Positions 45,717 to 55,293 of a DNA stretch of 64,000 bases are shown here, in pieces. The stretch's first letter is position 1. Every line of letters begins with the position of its first letter. The translations under genes and the position numbers were made by a program. The stretch comes from Marinoscillum sp. (GTDB lineage: Bacteria > Bacteroidota > Bacteroidia > Cytophagales > Cyclobacteriaceae), in the NCBI GenBank assembly GCA_024305105.1, contig JAMWZA010000001.1, positions 1 through 64,000 on the forward strand, in the 5' to 3' direction. The notes under the pieces were generated by a model, which worked only from the letters and a program-made list of their open reading frames with translations, ran no database searches and was not told the origin of the DNA.

Positions 45717-48700
45717 ATGGGGAAACAATTCATGGGTGCATGTCTTAAGTGTACAAAAACGTTGGCCTTTTTAATTATCATTTTTAGTTCCAACAAACTA
45801 ATAGCACAGGAATCACGGTTTTTCACCAATATATCAACTACAGCTGGCCTATCATCCAACTCAGTTACGGCAATAGTTCAGGATGGAGAAGGATTCATAT
45901 GGATTGGCACTAAGAAAGGACTCAATAGGTTTGATGGAATCTCCTTCAAACATTATGACGCCAATAACTCCAGCCTGACATCTAATGACATCACCACATT
46001 AAGCGTAGATCAAAACGGAAAGCTTTGGGCAGGTTTCCTTAACGGAGGCGTGGAAGTTTACTCATCTCTGGAAGATGACTTTGTGATACCTGAAGGATCA
46101 AAGGTTAATGCAAATGAAACCGTCAATTCCATCTATACACACTCATCAGGAAATACATGGGTTCTTGCAGAAAGTGGGGCTTACATTTATAGTAGCGACA
46201 GCTCATGGGTTTTTCCCACTGATGACGAACTGATAAGTATATCAGAGTGGGACGGTGACCTGTGGGTCGGATCAATCGATGGCAAAATTTTAACAGCCAA
46301 TAAAACCCGTTTCGTTCATACGTACGAAATCCCAACGAAAGGAAGAGGAGCCATCAATAGAGTGTGGAGCCTATTACCTACATCCAATGAAGAAATGCTG
46401 GTGGGCACTCAAAGTGCTGGATTATACATTTTTAATAAGGAGACAGAACTCTTTTCTCCTCATCCCCAAATTGAAGCATCAATCATCCGTGGGCTCATGC
46501 TGGATAAAAACAAACACGTATGGGTAGGCACGGATGGCAATGGCGTTTACGAAATAGATGAAAAAGGCAGCATACATAATTATACACACTTATACGGTAA
46601 TGAAAACGCTATTGCCAGCAATGCGTTGACATCCATTCACGAGGATAAACAGGGCAATATTTGGTTCGGTACTGCATGGGATGGTATGAGTATATTGGAC
46701 CAACAATCAAAAGACTACAGATTTTATTACAGTGATTTTACAGGTGAAAAAAGTACTGGTGTTCTCAGTATTCTAAGTGATTCCAGCAGAATATGGCTTG
46801 GGTCGGATGGAGATGGACTTCACTCCTACCCTTCTCTTACTAATGAATTCCCACAAATCAATCAGTACCTTGGTCAAGGCTCCTATGTCCAATTTATCAA
46901 AGCAATTGATGACAATTATTGGATTGGTACGTTCAAAAAAGGGTTGTTTAAAATAAACCTAAACCGAAAAAAAGTAGTTCGGTTCGCTTATGATGAACAG
47001 AATCCCAACTCAATCTCTTACAACGATGTTCGTGATATAGTCAAACTTGATGACAGCAACTATCTGATAGCAACTTGGGGTGGAGGAGTGAACCTATACA
47101 ATGCTGACAAAGAAACATTCAAAACCCTCTCAATTGATGAAACCAACCTAACGCCTAAAAACACAGTAACAATTCATCACAATTCGCCATCAGAGGTTCT
47201 TGTAGGCACATTTAATGAAGGCCTATATCTATATGATCATAATGAGGAGTCCTTTTCTCGAATACATACACAAACAATCAAAAATTGCGTAGCACTTTTA
47301 TCAGATGCTAAAAATATATGGATTGGGACATGGGGAGAAGGCCTCTACAGAATGAATCGAAATTATGACTCCCTTGAAAAGTTATCCAATAGATTCATTT
47401 CTGATCACGAGACCATACTCTCATTACTGAAAGGCAGTAATAATGGAATAGTGTTTTCCACCAAAGAATCCGTGTTTCACATGTCCAAAAACCAAAGTGT
47501 GGAAGAAATTAAAGGACTAAAAGGTCAATATTATATAAATGCAGCCGCAAAAGACCCGTCAGGTAGATACTACTTTGGTCATAGAAAAGGAGCCATATCA
47601 TTCGAGAAAATCGACAGCTCAAAAACTGACAGCATTACACTAAAGCTACTGAGCATCGAATTATTTAACCAAAAACTCAACATGCCAGATGAAACTAACA
47701 AACCATTGGAGTTCAAGCATGACGAGAACGTACTTACATTTGAATATGCAGCACTAAACTTTCCCTCTTCAAAAGACATTCACTATCAGGTCAAAGTAGA
47801 TCCACTTCATAATGATTGGATTGAAATGGGAACAAATCGCTCACTTACACTAGCTAATCTTAACCCCAATAATTACACACTGCATGTCAGGGCAACTTCT
47901 GGAAAAAATGAAATAAGCCATGATTTTATCGTGCATAAACCATGGTGGTTAACCTGGTGGGCTATTTGCCTTTACTTTATAGCCTTTCTCGTATTACTCT
48001 ACCTGTTTCGAGTTTATTCAGTGAGACTGGAAAAGCTGAGATCAAGACTCAAACTAGAAAGGTTCAACACTCAAAAGGAAATAGAAATAGGCAAATTGAA
48101 GCAAAAGTTTTTTGTCAATATTTCGCATGAAATAAGAACCCCTTTGACACTTATAATGGGTGAAATTGAACGATTGATTGGTTCTTCTACAGTTAATCAG
48201 AAAATGGGTAAATCCATTTTCAACATTCGAGCAAACAGTAACTACATCATGCAACTGGTCAATGAGCTGCTTGACTATCGGAAGCTAGAATCCGAAGAGT
48301 TTAAATTACAGGTTGCCGAGGGCAATATCGTAAAATTTGCTAGAGAAATATTCCTTGCATTTCAACATTTGGCAGAGAATAAAGAGATAAACTACCATTT
48401 CGAATCAAGTCATGAGATAATAAATACATGGTACGACCGAGACCAATTGGAGAAAGTATTCTACAACCTGCTTTCAAATGCGTTCAAATACACCGAATCC
48501 GGCAAGTCAATAACCTTACAACTGACAAAAGATGCAAACCAGCTGGCCATTGAAGTAATCGATGAAGGAAAAGGCATCCAGGAAAATCAACTGAAAAATG
48601 TGTTCAAACGATTTTACCAAAGTGACAACAACAATCAAAACACCGAAACGGGATTTGGAATAGGGTTATCCATTGTAGCAGAAATTGTCAGGCTTCATAA

Positions 48701-49640
48701 AGGTAAAATCACCGTTGAGAGTCAGCTAAATCAAGGCTCTGCATTTAGAATACGCATACCTATTGGCAAAGAACACTTTTCTGAAGACCAGCTGTTAGGA
48801 AACTTCATCGATAGTGAATCCATCAAACTTTACAAGACGGAAGATCTCCTGAGTACGCGCTCCCAGGAGAATTTGGATCACGAGCACTCCATTCTTATTG
48901 TTGAAGACAACGAGGAAATCAGACGCTTCATTGCCGAAGTGTTACAAGAAAATTTCGTAGTTAAAACTGCTGCCAACGGGCAACTTGCGTTAGACTTGTT
49001 AGAAAACGAAGAGCTGCCAGATCTCATTATTTCGGATGTCATGATGCCTGAAATTGATGGGGTAACCCTGTTGAAAAAGGTAAAATCCAGTATCAACACG
49101 AGTCACATACCAATACTTCTGCTTACAGCGAGGACAGGTTTGATCTTTAAGAAGGAGGGCTACACCATTGGAGCAGACGATTACATTACCAAACCATTCA
49201 ACTCTTCTTTACTTAAAGCGCGGGTTAATAACATCATTCGCAACCGAATCCTGCTTCGGGACAAAATCCGAAATGAATACCTCACCAAAACAAGGGACAT
49301 TGATCTCCTCAATCCCGACGAGGAATTCCTTACGATGATCACAGACATAGTTGATAAGAATCTGGGCAGTGAAGAGTTGGATACAGGTCTGATATCTTCT
49401 GAGCTGGGCATGAGTCATTCTGTGGTTTATAAAAAACTAAAATCCCTCACTGGACTTACAATCGTTGAATTCATCCGGGATTACAGGCTCAGTCAGGGCG
49501 CCCGATTACTGACAGTGCATGGATTAACCGTCGCTGAGACCAGTTACAAAGTAGGGTTCTCAGATAAAAAGTATTTTAGCCAAATGTTCAAAAAGAAGTT
49601 TGGGCTTACCCCCACCGATTACGTGAAACAACATTCCTAA
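45717..49640 (+). CDS. Hybrid two-component system regulator with beta-propeller sensor (HTCS)
   Basis: A 1307-residue classical HTCS. Signal peptide to about 31; two Reg_prop beta-propellers (about 35-670; repeats like IWIGTKKGLNRFDG, VWVGTDGNGVYEID); Y_Y_Y domain (about 690-745); membrane helix (about 752-775); HisKA with H804 (VNISHEIRTPL); HATPase (NLLSNAFKYTESG, GFGIGLSIV); receiver with D1107 (IISDVMMPEIDG); C-terminal AraC-type HTH (SSELGMSHSVVYKKLKSLTG). Such proteins bind a specific oligosaccharide in the periplasm and activate the adjacent susCD genes. Divergent orientation with susC makes it the regulator of this PUL. Confidence 0.95.
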   Translation: MGKQFMGACLKCTKTLAFLIIIFSSNKLIAQESRFFTNISTTAGLSSNSVTAIVQDGEGFIWIGTKKGLNRFDGISFKHYDANNSSLTSNDITTLSVDQNGKLWAGFLNGGVEVYSSLEDDFVIPEGSKVNANETVNSIYTHSSGNTWVLAESGAYIYSSDSSWVFPTDDELISISEWDGDLWVGSIDGKILTANKTRFVHTYEIPTKGRGAINRVWSLLPTSNEEMLVGTQSAGLYIFNKETELFSPHPQIEASIIRGLMLDKNKHVWVGTDGNGVYEIDEKGSIHNYTHLYGNENAIASNALTSIHEDKQGNIWFGTAWDGMSILDQQSKDYRFYYSDFTGEKSTGVLSILSDSSRIWLGSDGDGLHSYPSLTNEFPQINQYLGQGSYVQFIKAIDDNYWIGTFKKGLFKINLNRKKVVRFAYDEQNPNSISYNDVRDIVKLDDSNYLIATWGGGVNLYNADKETFKTLSIDETNLTPKNTVTIHHNSPSEVLVGTFNEGLYLYDHNEESFSRIHTQTIKNCVALLSDAKNIWIGTWGEGLYRMNRNYDSLEKLSNRFISDHETILSLLKGSNNGIVFSTKESVFHMSKNQSVEEIKGLKGQYYINAAAKDPSGRYYFGHRKGAISFEKIDSSKTDSITLKLLSIELFNQKLNMPDETNKPLEFKHDENVLTFEYAALNFPSSKDIHYQVKVDPLHNDWIEMGTNRSLTLANLNPNNYTLHVRATSGKNEISHDFIVHKPWWLTWWAICLYFIAFLVLLYLFRVYSVRLEKLRSRLKLERFNTQKEIEIGKLKQKFFVNISHEIRTPLTLIMGEIERLIGSSTVNQKMGKSIFNIRANSNYIMQLVNELLDYRKLESEEFKLQVAEGNIVKFAREIFLAFQHLAENKEINYHFESSHEIINTWYDRDQLEKVFYNLLSNAFKYTESGKSITLQLTKDANQLAIEVIDEGKGIQENQLKNVFKRFYQSDNNNQNTETGFGIGLSIVAEIVRLHKGKITVESQLNQGSAFRIRIPIGKEHFSEDQLLGNFIDSESIKLYKTEDLLSTRSQENLDHEHSILIVEDNEEIRRFIAEVLQENFVVKTAANGQLALDLLENEELPDLIISDVMMPEIDGVTLLKKVKSSINTSHIPILLLTARTGLIFKKEGYTIGADDYITKPFNSSLLKARVNNIIRNRILLRDKIRNEYLTKTRDIDLLNPDEEFLTMITDIVDKNLGSEELDTGLISSELGMSHSVVYKKLKSLTGLTIVEFIRDYRLSQGARLLTVHGLTVAETSYKVGFSDKKYFSQMFKKKFGLTPTDYVKQHS

Positions 49641-49679
49641 TCACCTCTTAAGTGGAAACCATGCGGAAATTCTCCCAAA

Positions 49680-49717
49680 ATGAATTTCCCCTACCCTTCT
49701 AAAGAATTCTTCTACCC
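49680..49717 (+). promoter_or_regulatory. Candidate HTCS operator upstream of plus-arm genes
   Basis: ATGAATTTCCCCTACCC (49680-49696) and AAGAATTCTTCTACCC (49702-49717) are direct repeats 21-22 bp apart and resemble the susC site. They lie about 33 nt before a small ORF and 194 nt before the lipoprotein gene. Role inferred. Confidence 0.4.
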
Positions 49718-49749
49718 ACTGTGCACACCCTTTGTCGCATCTTAGCTTC

Positions 49750-49857
49750 ATGAGTAACAAGGGGATAATCAAGAAAATGTATGTCAGAGTTTGGGTTCTA
49801 GTTGTTGTCCTTACGGCGATGTTTGGTTCCATGATATACATGCTCTTGTCTGCATAA
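49750..49857 (+). CDS. 35-residue single-span membrane peptide
   Basis: Below the track cutoff. ATG at 49750 opens MSNKGIIKKMYVRVWVLVVV: a basic head followed by one hydrophobic helix to the C-terminus, stop TAA at 49857. It lies between the HTCS gene and the lipoprotein gene, downstream of the candidate operator. The basic-then-hydrophobic layout looks like a real small membrane protein. Function unknown. Confidence 0.45.
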   Translation: MSNKGIIKKMYVRVWVLVVVLTAMFGSMIYMLLSA

Positions 49858-49910
49858 GTGCCATACACCCTGTTTTACTCATTTAAACTATTCAACAATT
49901 TTAAATTAAC

Positions 49911-51101
49911 ATGAAGATGATTAAGAAGTTAAATTTTCCATTACTGATTGCAGTCTTCGGACTGTGCCTGTGGTCTGGATGTAGTGAAGAAGAGCCTACA
50001 CCGCCTCCAGCGGAGCCCACTATCACTACAGCTTTACCTGATGGGGCAGATACTCCATTTGTTGGAACCACTGTTATGATTACGCTCAATCTTGCTGCAG
50101 AAGCTGGATTAAGCACTTTGTACTTAGATGACAATAGCATCAATACATTTACTGGTACCGAAACGGAAGCTACAATCGTTCACGAGCAATTCATCGGTAG
50201 TGAAGACCCAATAGAGCTGGTTTTCTCAATTGAAGATGCGCTAGGAATAAAAGCGACCGCTGCAACAGTCACTTTGAATCCCGTTGAAAATCCAGCTATA
50301 GGCTTCCTTCTTGTCGATTTCTCAGGAACCTCGTCAGGTAACGATACCAAAGAAGTAGCTAGCTGGGATACTAGAACCATTTGGACAATGGGGATTTCAG
50401 GTAAAATTGGAAGCACAGCTACAATTGAAAATGTAGCTGGACAGGGTAAAGTAGCACAATTTGCAGCTACGAACCCTGATCCGAATGAAACAAACAAAGT
50501 GCTTAAATACACAAAAGACCAAGGAGCAACTTCAAGTGGTGCTTGGGGTGGATGGACCAATTTTATCATTGGATTAGAAAGTGCAGTACCTACCGAAGAG
50601 ACATCTGAACTAGCGAAATATGACTCTGCAAGCAACACCCTGGTAGCTGGCTCAAGAGTAGTAGCAGTAGATGTTTATTATGATGCCACGGTAGATCAGG
50701 ATTTTACATGGTCAGACATAGCTACGTTTGAAGATGCAGGCGACATCTGGAATTCGGATGTTACTAAAGGGTTGAAGATTGATGCCGTTTTAGGTAGCTA
50801 TGAGATTCACGCTAACAATGAGGTCGGATACGATAATCAAGGATACTACATAAGCTACAGCGGATACGTTCCAGAACCCAATAAATGGGTAACTGTCAAA
50901 TTCAATCTATTAGATGAAGGAAGAACAGCATTCTTCTATGACAATAGAAATGAAGACAACACCTCAAGCTCCGTAGGACCAGACATGGTCGATTGCATCA
51001 ACTTAAAGGTTTCTCCTGGATACGATGCCTCTAGTGGTGGAGATGGAATCGATACCAATCCAATCTACTTCAGAAACTTAAGAATAATCAACGCAGAATA
51101 A
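49911..51101 (+). CDS. PUL surface lipoprotein, probable glycan-binding protein
   Basis: A 396-residue lipoprotein (lipobox GLCLWSGC, Cys near residue 24, followed by acidic EEEPTPPP, a typical surface-export context in Bacteroidota). An Ig-like domain occupies about 35-125 (GTTVMITLNLAAEAGLSTLYLDD). A larger beta-sandwich follows (about 130-396; ending NPIYFRNLRIINAE), resembling carbohydrate-binding jelly-rolls. There are no catalytic motifs. Its place in the PUL fits a SusE/SGBP-type protein that holds galactan at the cell surface, but I cannot assign a named family. Confidence 0.65.
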   Translation: MKMIKKLNFPLLIAVFGLCLWSGCSEEEPTPPPAEPTITTALPDGADTPFVGTTVMITLNLAAEAGLSTLYLDDNSINTFTGTETEATIVHEQFIGSEDPIELVFSIEDALGIKATAATVTLNPVENPAIGFLLVDFSGTSSGNDTKEVASWDTRTIWTMGISGKIGSTATIENVAGQGKVAQFAATNPDPNETNKVLKYTKDQGATSSGAWGGWTNFIIGLESAVPTEETSELAKYDSASNTLVAGSRVVAVDVYYDATVDQDFTWSDIATFEDAGDIWNSDVTKGLKIDAVLGSYEIHANNEVGYDNQGYYISYSGYVPEPNKWVTVKFNLLDEGRTAFFYDNRNEDNTSSSVGPDMVDCINLKVSPGYDASSGGDGIDTNPIYFRNLRIINAE

Positions 51102-51128
51102 TCGTAGTACTTCTTCTAATATATCATA

Positions 51129-51157
51129 AAACCAGGCACAATTGTGGCTGGTTTTTT
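51129..51157 (+). terminator. Rho-independent terminator after lipoprotein gene
   Basis: AAACCAG / CTGGTTT arms around a palindromic CACAATTGTG, followed by TTTTTT; 28 nt after the 51101 stop. Confidence 0.8.
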
Positions 51158-51181
51158 GTTAATAGCTCCCTGAAAAAGCAA

Positions 51182-51352
51182 ATGGACTATCTCGGCATCA
51201 TTAAATTTACCGTAGGCATTATTGGTTTCGGCTATTCCCTAGCACACATCGCACGAAGTAAAAAACCTTCATGCTTCAGAAGAGGTCTGATGATTTTTTT
51301 GATCACCACATTAATCTTAGTTAGTCTAATGGTGACGCCATATTTGATGTGA
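51182..51352 (+). CDS. 56-residue two-span membrane protein
   Basis: Below the track cutoff. ATG at 51182 opens MDYLGIIKFTVGIIGFGYSL; a basic loop (ARSKKPSCFRRG) and a second hydrophobic helix (LMIFLITTLILVSLMVTP) follow, then TGA at 51352. A hairpin-type small membrane protein, positive-inside loop predicted in the cytoplasm. It lies between a terminator and the CE4 gene. Not recognised; real coding is likely from composition. Confidence 0.5.
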   Translation: MDYLGIIKFTVGIIGFGYSLAHIARSKKPSCFRRGLMIFLITTLILVSLMVTPYLM

Positions 51353-51454
51353 TCCAACGGCTGAAACTTGGTTTTATACAGAGCCTTAAAAACAAACTCA
51401 ACTATCATTTGAAATTAGAAGATCACCCGTTTTAAACCATTTTAATGACCTTAA

Positions 51455-51487
51455 TCAAATTTACCCTACTCCTCAAATGAATTTGTC
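51455..51487 (+). promoter_or_regulatory. Candidate HTCS operator upstream of CE4-SGNH-GH2 operon
   Basis: AATGAATTTGTC (ATGAATTTGTC at 51477-51487) is identical to one susC half-site and reads toward the CE4 gene, 54 nt before its ATG. A weaker partner (TCAAATTTACC) sits 22 bp upstream. Role inferred. Confidence 0.45.
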
Positions 51488-51540
51488 AGCCTTCAAAAAG
51501 CCCTTCTAACCTTAGATTGCCTTATCATTTAATCAGCCAA

Positions 51541-52284
51541 ATGAAATACGCAATTCAAGTACTTTATCTCGCCCTCCTATTTGGGCTAAGACTTAGCAGT
51601 TCCGGTCAACCCCCTACCGAAGAAAAGGTAGGAGTTTCTGAACATTGGAAGGTGCTTAACGCTACCCACCCCCATCATTGTATTTTAACTGGAGATCCAT
51701 CATCCAAAAAAATAGCCCTCACCTTCGATGATGGACCAACCGAACTCACTGCGAAGGTCCTGGATACGCTTGAGAAATACGCAGCTAAAGCCACTTTCTT
51801 TTGGTTGGGGCAAAACATCCTCCAGCATCCACATTTTGTAAAAAATGCCGCGCAGACACATCAAATAGCAAATCACAGTTGGGATCATAAAAATGGCTTT
51901 AAAACCGCACCAGCAACCGTATTGACGACTCAAATAGCGCCCACAAACCAACGGTTAATCAGCCTTGGGATTAAACCTGCCACCTACTACAGACCTCCAT
52001 TTGGTGCGGTTACAGAAAAGCAAATCAAGTATCTGGCAGAACATGGGATCACCACGGTCTTATGGTCTCTGTCTACACTGGATTGGGATACAGAACGGAA
52101 TTCCACAAATCAAATATTCTCAAGATTCAAAGAGCATATCCACAATGGAGCTATCGTACTCCTCCATGACCGCACATTCAATGATGACGGTCAGAGCATG
52201 CTCAATGCATTGAGTCAAATACTTGTGTATGGCCAGAAAGCTGGATATGAATTTGTCACGCTTAATGAACTTCTTATTAAATGA
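51541..52284 (+). CDS. Polysaccharide deacetylase (CE4/NodB type), exported
   Basis: The ATG at 51541 gives 247 residues with a signal peptide (ALLFGLRLSSSG). All five NodB motifs are present: TFDDGP (D63, D64), metal ligands H112 and H116 (NHSWDH), RPPFGA, the DWD-type motif (STLDWD) and IVLLHD. The enzyme removes N- or O-acetyl groups from a glycan with a divalent metal. First gene of a tight operon with SGNH and GH2 (4-nt and 8-nt overlaps), so it probably strips acetyl groups from the PUL substrate. Confidence 0.9.
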   Translation: MKYAIQVLYLALLFGLRLSSSGQPPTEEKVGVSEHWKVLNATHPHHCILTGDPSSKKIALTFDDGPTELTAKVLDTLEKYAAKATFFWLGQNILQHPHFVKNAAQTHQIANHSWDHKNGFKTAPATVLTTQIAPTNQRLISLGIKPATYYRPPFGAVTEKQIKYLAEHGITTVLWSLSTLDWDTERNSTNQIFSRFKEHIHNGAIVLLHDRTFNDDGQSMLNALSQILVYGQKAGYEFVTLNELLIK

Positions 52285-53009
52285 AAACATCTTATATAAG
52301 CAATAAGCTACTACTTATTTGGCTACTTCTAAGCGCAGGACTGTCAGGATGCACTCAAAACCTTCCTATCAAATCCTCTAATAAATGTAGTGTCCAATAC
52401 CCTTCGTTAGATACGATTATCACTTCACATACCGAGTTTACTAAATCACACTATCCAAAGAGAATCAAGGCATTCATGCTGGACACCTTAGCGAAGGGAG
52501 ACATAATTATGTTGGGAAACAGTCTCACTGAGCATGGAGGGAATTGGGCAGATAAATTGCAAAATAGTAAAGTGAAAAATCGAGGTATTAAAGGGGATAA
52601 TACCTATGGCATTTTGGCAAGGCTTGATGAAATCATTTGTGCCAACCCAAGTAAAGTTTTTATGATGATCGGAACCAATGATTTATGGCTCCCTGACAGC
52701 CCTGAGCAAATTGTAGAAAACATTCAGGCCATTGTGAAACGCTTGAATCAGTCAGAAAACACCAATATTTATGTACAGACCTTAATGCCGGTAGAATCAG
52801 GTCATGAAATGACTGGAAAAATCATTGACATAAACAATATACTTCGATCCATGGATCATCTAGGCTTTACACTCATCGATATCAACCTCGAAATGGCTGA
52901 TAACAATGGTGCCTTACCAAACGAATTCACAACAGACGGAGTGCACCTGACTTCTTTAGCATATCAACATTGGTCATCACTTCTAAAACCTTACGTCAAT
53001 CATGAGTAG
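52281..53009 (+). CDS. SGNH/GDSL-family esterase, lipoprotein
   Basis: A 242-residue lipoprotein (LSGC, Cys24). SGNH blocks: S81 (MLGNSLTEHGG), G102 (NRGIKGD), N133 (IGTNDLW), D219 and H222 (TTDGVHL). This is the PAF-acetylhydrolase-like SGNH fold, common in glycan esterases. It overlaps the CE4 stop by 4 nt and the GH2 start by 8 nt, so translation is coupled. A second deacylase of different chemistry in one operon suggests more than one acyl position on the glycan. Confidence 0.9.
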   Translation: MKTSYISNKLLLIWLLLSAGLSGCTQNLPIKSSNKCSVQYPSLDTIITSHTEFTKSHYPKRIKAFMLDTLAKGDIIMLGNSLTEHGGNWADKLQNSKVKNRGIKGDNTYGILARLDEIICANPSKVFMMIGTNDLWLPDSPEQIVENIQAIVKRLNQSENTNIYVQTLMPVESGHEMTGKIIDINNILRSMDHLGFTLIDINLEMADNNGALPNEFTTDGVHLTSLAYQHWSSLLKPYVNHE

Positions 53010-55293
53010 ATTCTTTATCATCATTTTCATCCTTACTGCATCCTGTACTACCAAAAAAAATCTACAAATATCACGTACTGAGTTAAAAGAATGGTTATGC
53101 GATTACGGAGACCATTCCAAGAGTGTGATTGTACCTCATACACCTCTAGTTGAACCACTAGTCGTAAACGATCAGTGGCAAGGCAGATTAAACTACCTGA
53201 AAACCATTCAGATCGACGATCCGGAAAATGGCAAAACCTGGTTGCATTTCGAGGGAGTGATGAACGACACAAAAGTATTCGTAAATCAACAATTAGTAAC
53301 CAGACACCTTGGAGGCTATCTCCCGTTATCAGTCGATATTACTCGATTTATCTCCAAAGGTGAAAACAAAATCAGGTTAGAAGTACGAAACACCGATAAC
53401 CCCATTATACCGCCGGGCAAATCTCTGGAAACACTAGACTTCAATTACTACGGAGGTATCTATCGTGATGCGTGGCTAATCAGAAAGAATCATATTTACA
53501 TCACCGATCCGTTTATCGAAAATACGAAAGATGCTGGATGGCTCCTTCATTTTGATACTGTAAGTGCATCCATGGCTTATGGTGAATTAAGGATACAACT
53601 TAGAAACGACCTTGATGAAAACACCTCTATTGGAGTAGAAACTAACCTGACTTTTGGAGAAGATTCTTACATCTTCAATAAAAAACTTGACCTTAAGCCT
53701 TCGTCCTCTTCTTCAATATCTATTCCCATTGAAATACCCAATCCTAAGCTATGGTCAGTTACGTCTCCAAACCTTTATGACTTATCAATTAATATCATTG
53801 AAGAAGGGCAAATACTTGATCGAATAGAGGATAAAACAGGAATAAGACATATTAACTTTAATAAGAATGGCTTCTTCCTCAATGGTCAAAAGATGTTCAT
53901 CAGAGGCACCAATCGACATCAAGAGTACCCCTATTTAGGTTACGCAATATCGGATAACGCCAATTATCGTGATGCGCTGAAAATAAAAAATGCAGGCTTT
54001 GATTTCGTTCGTCTGAGTCACTATCCACAAGACGAATCATTCCTAAATGCATGCGATGAACTAGGCTTATTGGTAATGAATGCAATTCCGGGGTGGCAGT
54101 TTTACCAGGAAGGAGAATTTATTGAAAATTCCTACCAGGACATTAGGGATATGGTTAGAAGAGACCGCAACCATCCTTCGGTAGTGTTTTGGGAGGTATC
54201 CCTAAACGAATCGGCAATGACAGATCAATACATCAAAGAAGCCAATGCAATCTTAAAGAAGGAACTTCCCTATGAAGAAACTTACAGTGCAGGATGGATG
54301 GATCACCCAGCTTACGATCTATTCATACCAGCCAGACAGCATTCCGGACCGCCTCACTATTGGAATTACCATAAAGATGGAAAGAGAAACATATTTATTG
54401 CAGAATATGGAGATTGGGAATATTATGCACACAATGCAGGCTTCAATCAGACTGCTTTTGATAACCTCTCGGAAGAAGCAAGAAACAGTCGTCAACTCAG
54501 AAAGCATGGGGAAAGAAGACTTCTCCAGCAAGCGCTTAATTTTCAGGAAGCTGCCAACTCAAACCGCAATGGAGTCGCAACCATTGGCCATGCGAATTGG
54601 CTCATGTTCGACTACAACAGAGGATATGCAGATGATTTAGAAGCATCGGGCATCTCAGATATCTTTCGAATACCAAAGTTTGCCTATTACTTCTACAAAA
54701 GTCAGAGACCTCCCAACCAGGACATTAATCATCCATTGGTAGAAGATGGTCCAATGATCAAAATAGCTTCCTACTGGACAGAAAACTCACCAACAGATGT
54801 TACAGTTTTTAGCAATTGCGACCTGGTAGAGCTGTACTTGAATGATAGTCTGATAGACAGAATTTCACCCACGCTCAACCATCTATCAGATAACTTGATT
54901 TCACCTCCTTTTCATTTCCAGATTAACTCCTTTCAACCCGGACAGCTGATAGCTAAAGGATATGTAAATGAGGTATTGACCGTCACAGATACGGTTAATA
55001 CTCCGGGTGAACCAAAAGCAATCGAATTGTCAGTGGATTATCAATCAGATTATTTCGATGAGAATGATGATGTGATCTTCATATATGCCAAAATTGTGGA
55101 CATCAAAGGAACAATCATACCAGAAGACTCATCAGAGGTAATGTTTAAATTGAATTCTCAAGGAAACCTCATAGGAGATAACCCGGTCAGAGCAGAAGCA
55201 GGAATCGCAACCATTCTTTTTCGTGGAGACCCTTCCACACTAGATATTGAAGCTAATGGTGATGGCTTATTAAAAGCTAATCATACACATTAA
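53002..55293 (+). CDS. GH2 family glycoside hydrolase, probable beta-galactosidase, lipoprotein
   Basis: A 763-residue protein with lipobox LTASC (Cys15). Order: sugar-binding sandwich (about 40-170), Ig-like domain (about 175-285), TIM barrel (about 285-590; FIRGTNRHQEYPYLG) with acid/base E403 (WEVSLNES) and nucleophile E468 (FIAEYGDWEY), then C-terminal Ig-like domains (about 600-763). In a galactan PUL the natural activity is release of galactose from GH53 oligosaccharides, but GH2 specificity cannot be fixed from motifs alone. Last gene before the right-hand dispersed repeat, which begins at the base after its stop. Confidence 0.9.
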   Translation: MSRFFIIIFILTASCTTKKNLQISRTELKEWLCDYGDHSKSVIVPHTPLVEPLVVNDQWQGRLNYLKTIQIDDPENGKTWLHFEGVMNDTKVFVNQQLVTRHLGGYLPLSVDITRFISKGENKIRLEVRNTDNPIIPPGKSLETLDFNYYGGIYRDAWLIRKNHIYITDPFIENTKDAGWLLHFDTVSASMAYGELRIQLRNDLDENTSIGVETNLTFGEDSYIFNKKLDLKPSSSSSISIPIEIPNPKLWSVTSPNLYDLSINIIEEGQILDRIEDKTGIRHINFNKNGFFLNGQKMFIRGTNRHQEYPYLGYAISDNANYRDALKIKNAGFDFVRLSHYPQDESFLNACDELGLLVMNAIPGWQFYQEGEFIENSYQDIRDMVRRDRNHPSVVFWEVSLNESAMTDQYIKEANAILKKELPYEETYSAGWMDHPAYDLFIPARQHSGPPHYWNYHKDGKRNIFIAEYGDWEYYAHNAGFNQTAFDNLSEEARNSRQLRKHGERRLLQQALNFQEAANSNRNGVATIGHANWLMFDYNRGYADDLEASGISDIFRIPKFAYYFYKSQRPPNQDINHPLVEDGPMIKIASYWTENSPTDVTVFSNCDLVELYLNDSLIDRISPTLNHLSDNLISPPFHFQINSFQPGQLIAKGYVNEVLTVTDTVNTPGEPKAIELSVDYQSDYFDENDDVIFIYAKIVDIKGTIIPEDSSEVMFKLNSQGNLIGDNPVRAEAGIATILFRGDPSTLDIEANGDGLLKANHTH

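Noticed and set aside
53900-54640. Minus and plus shadow ORFs within the GH2 gene (61-122 residues)
   Set aside because: The GH2 frame has both catalytic motifs and full length; the others show no motifs.
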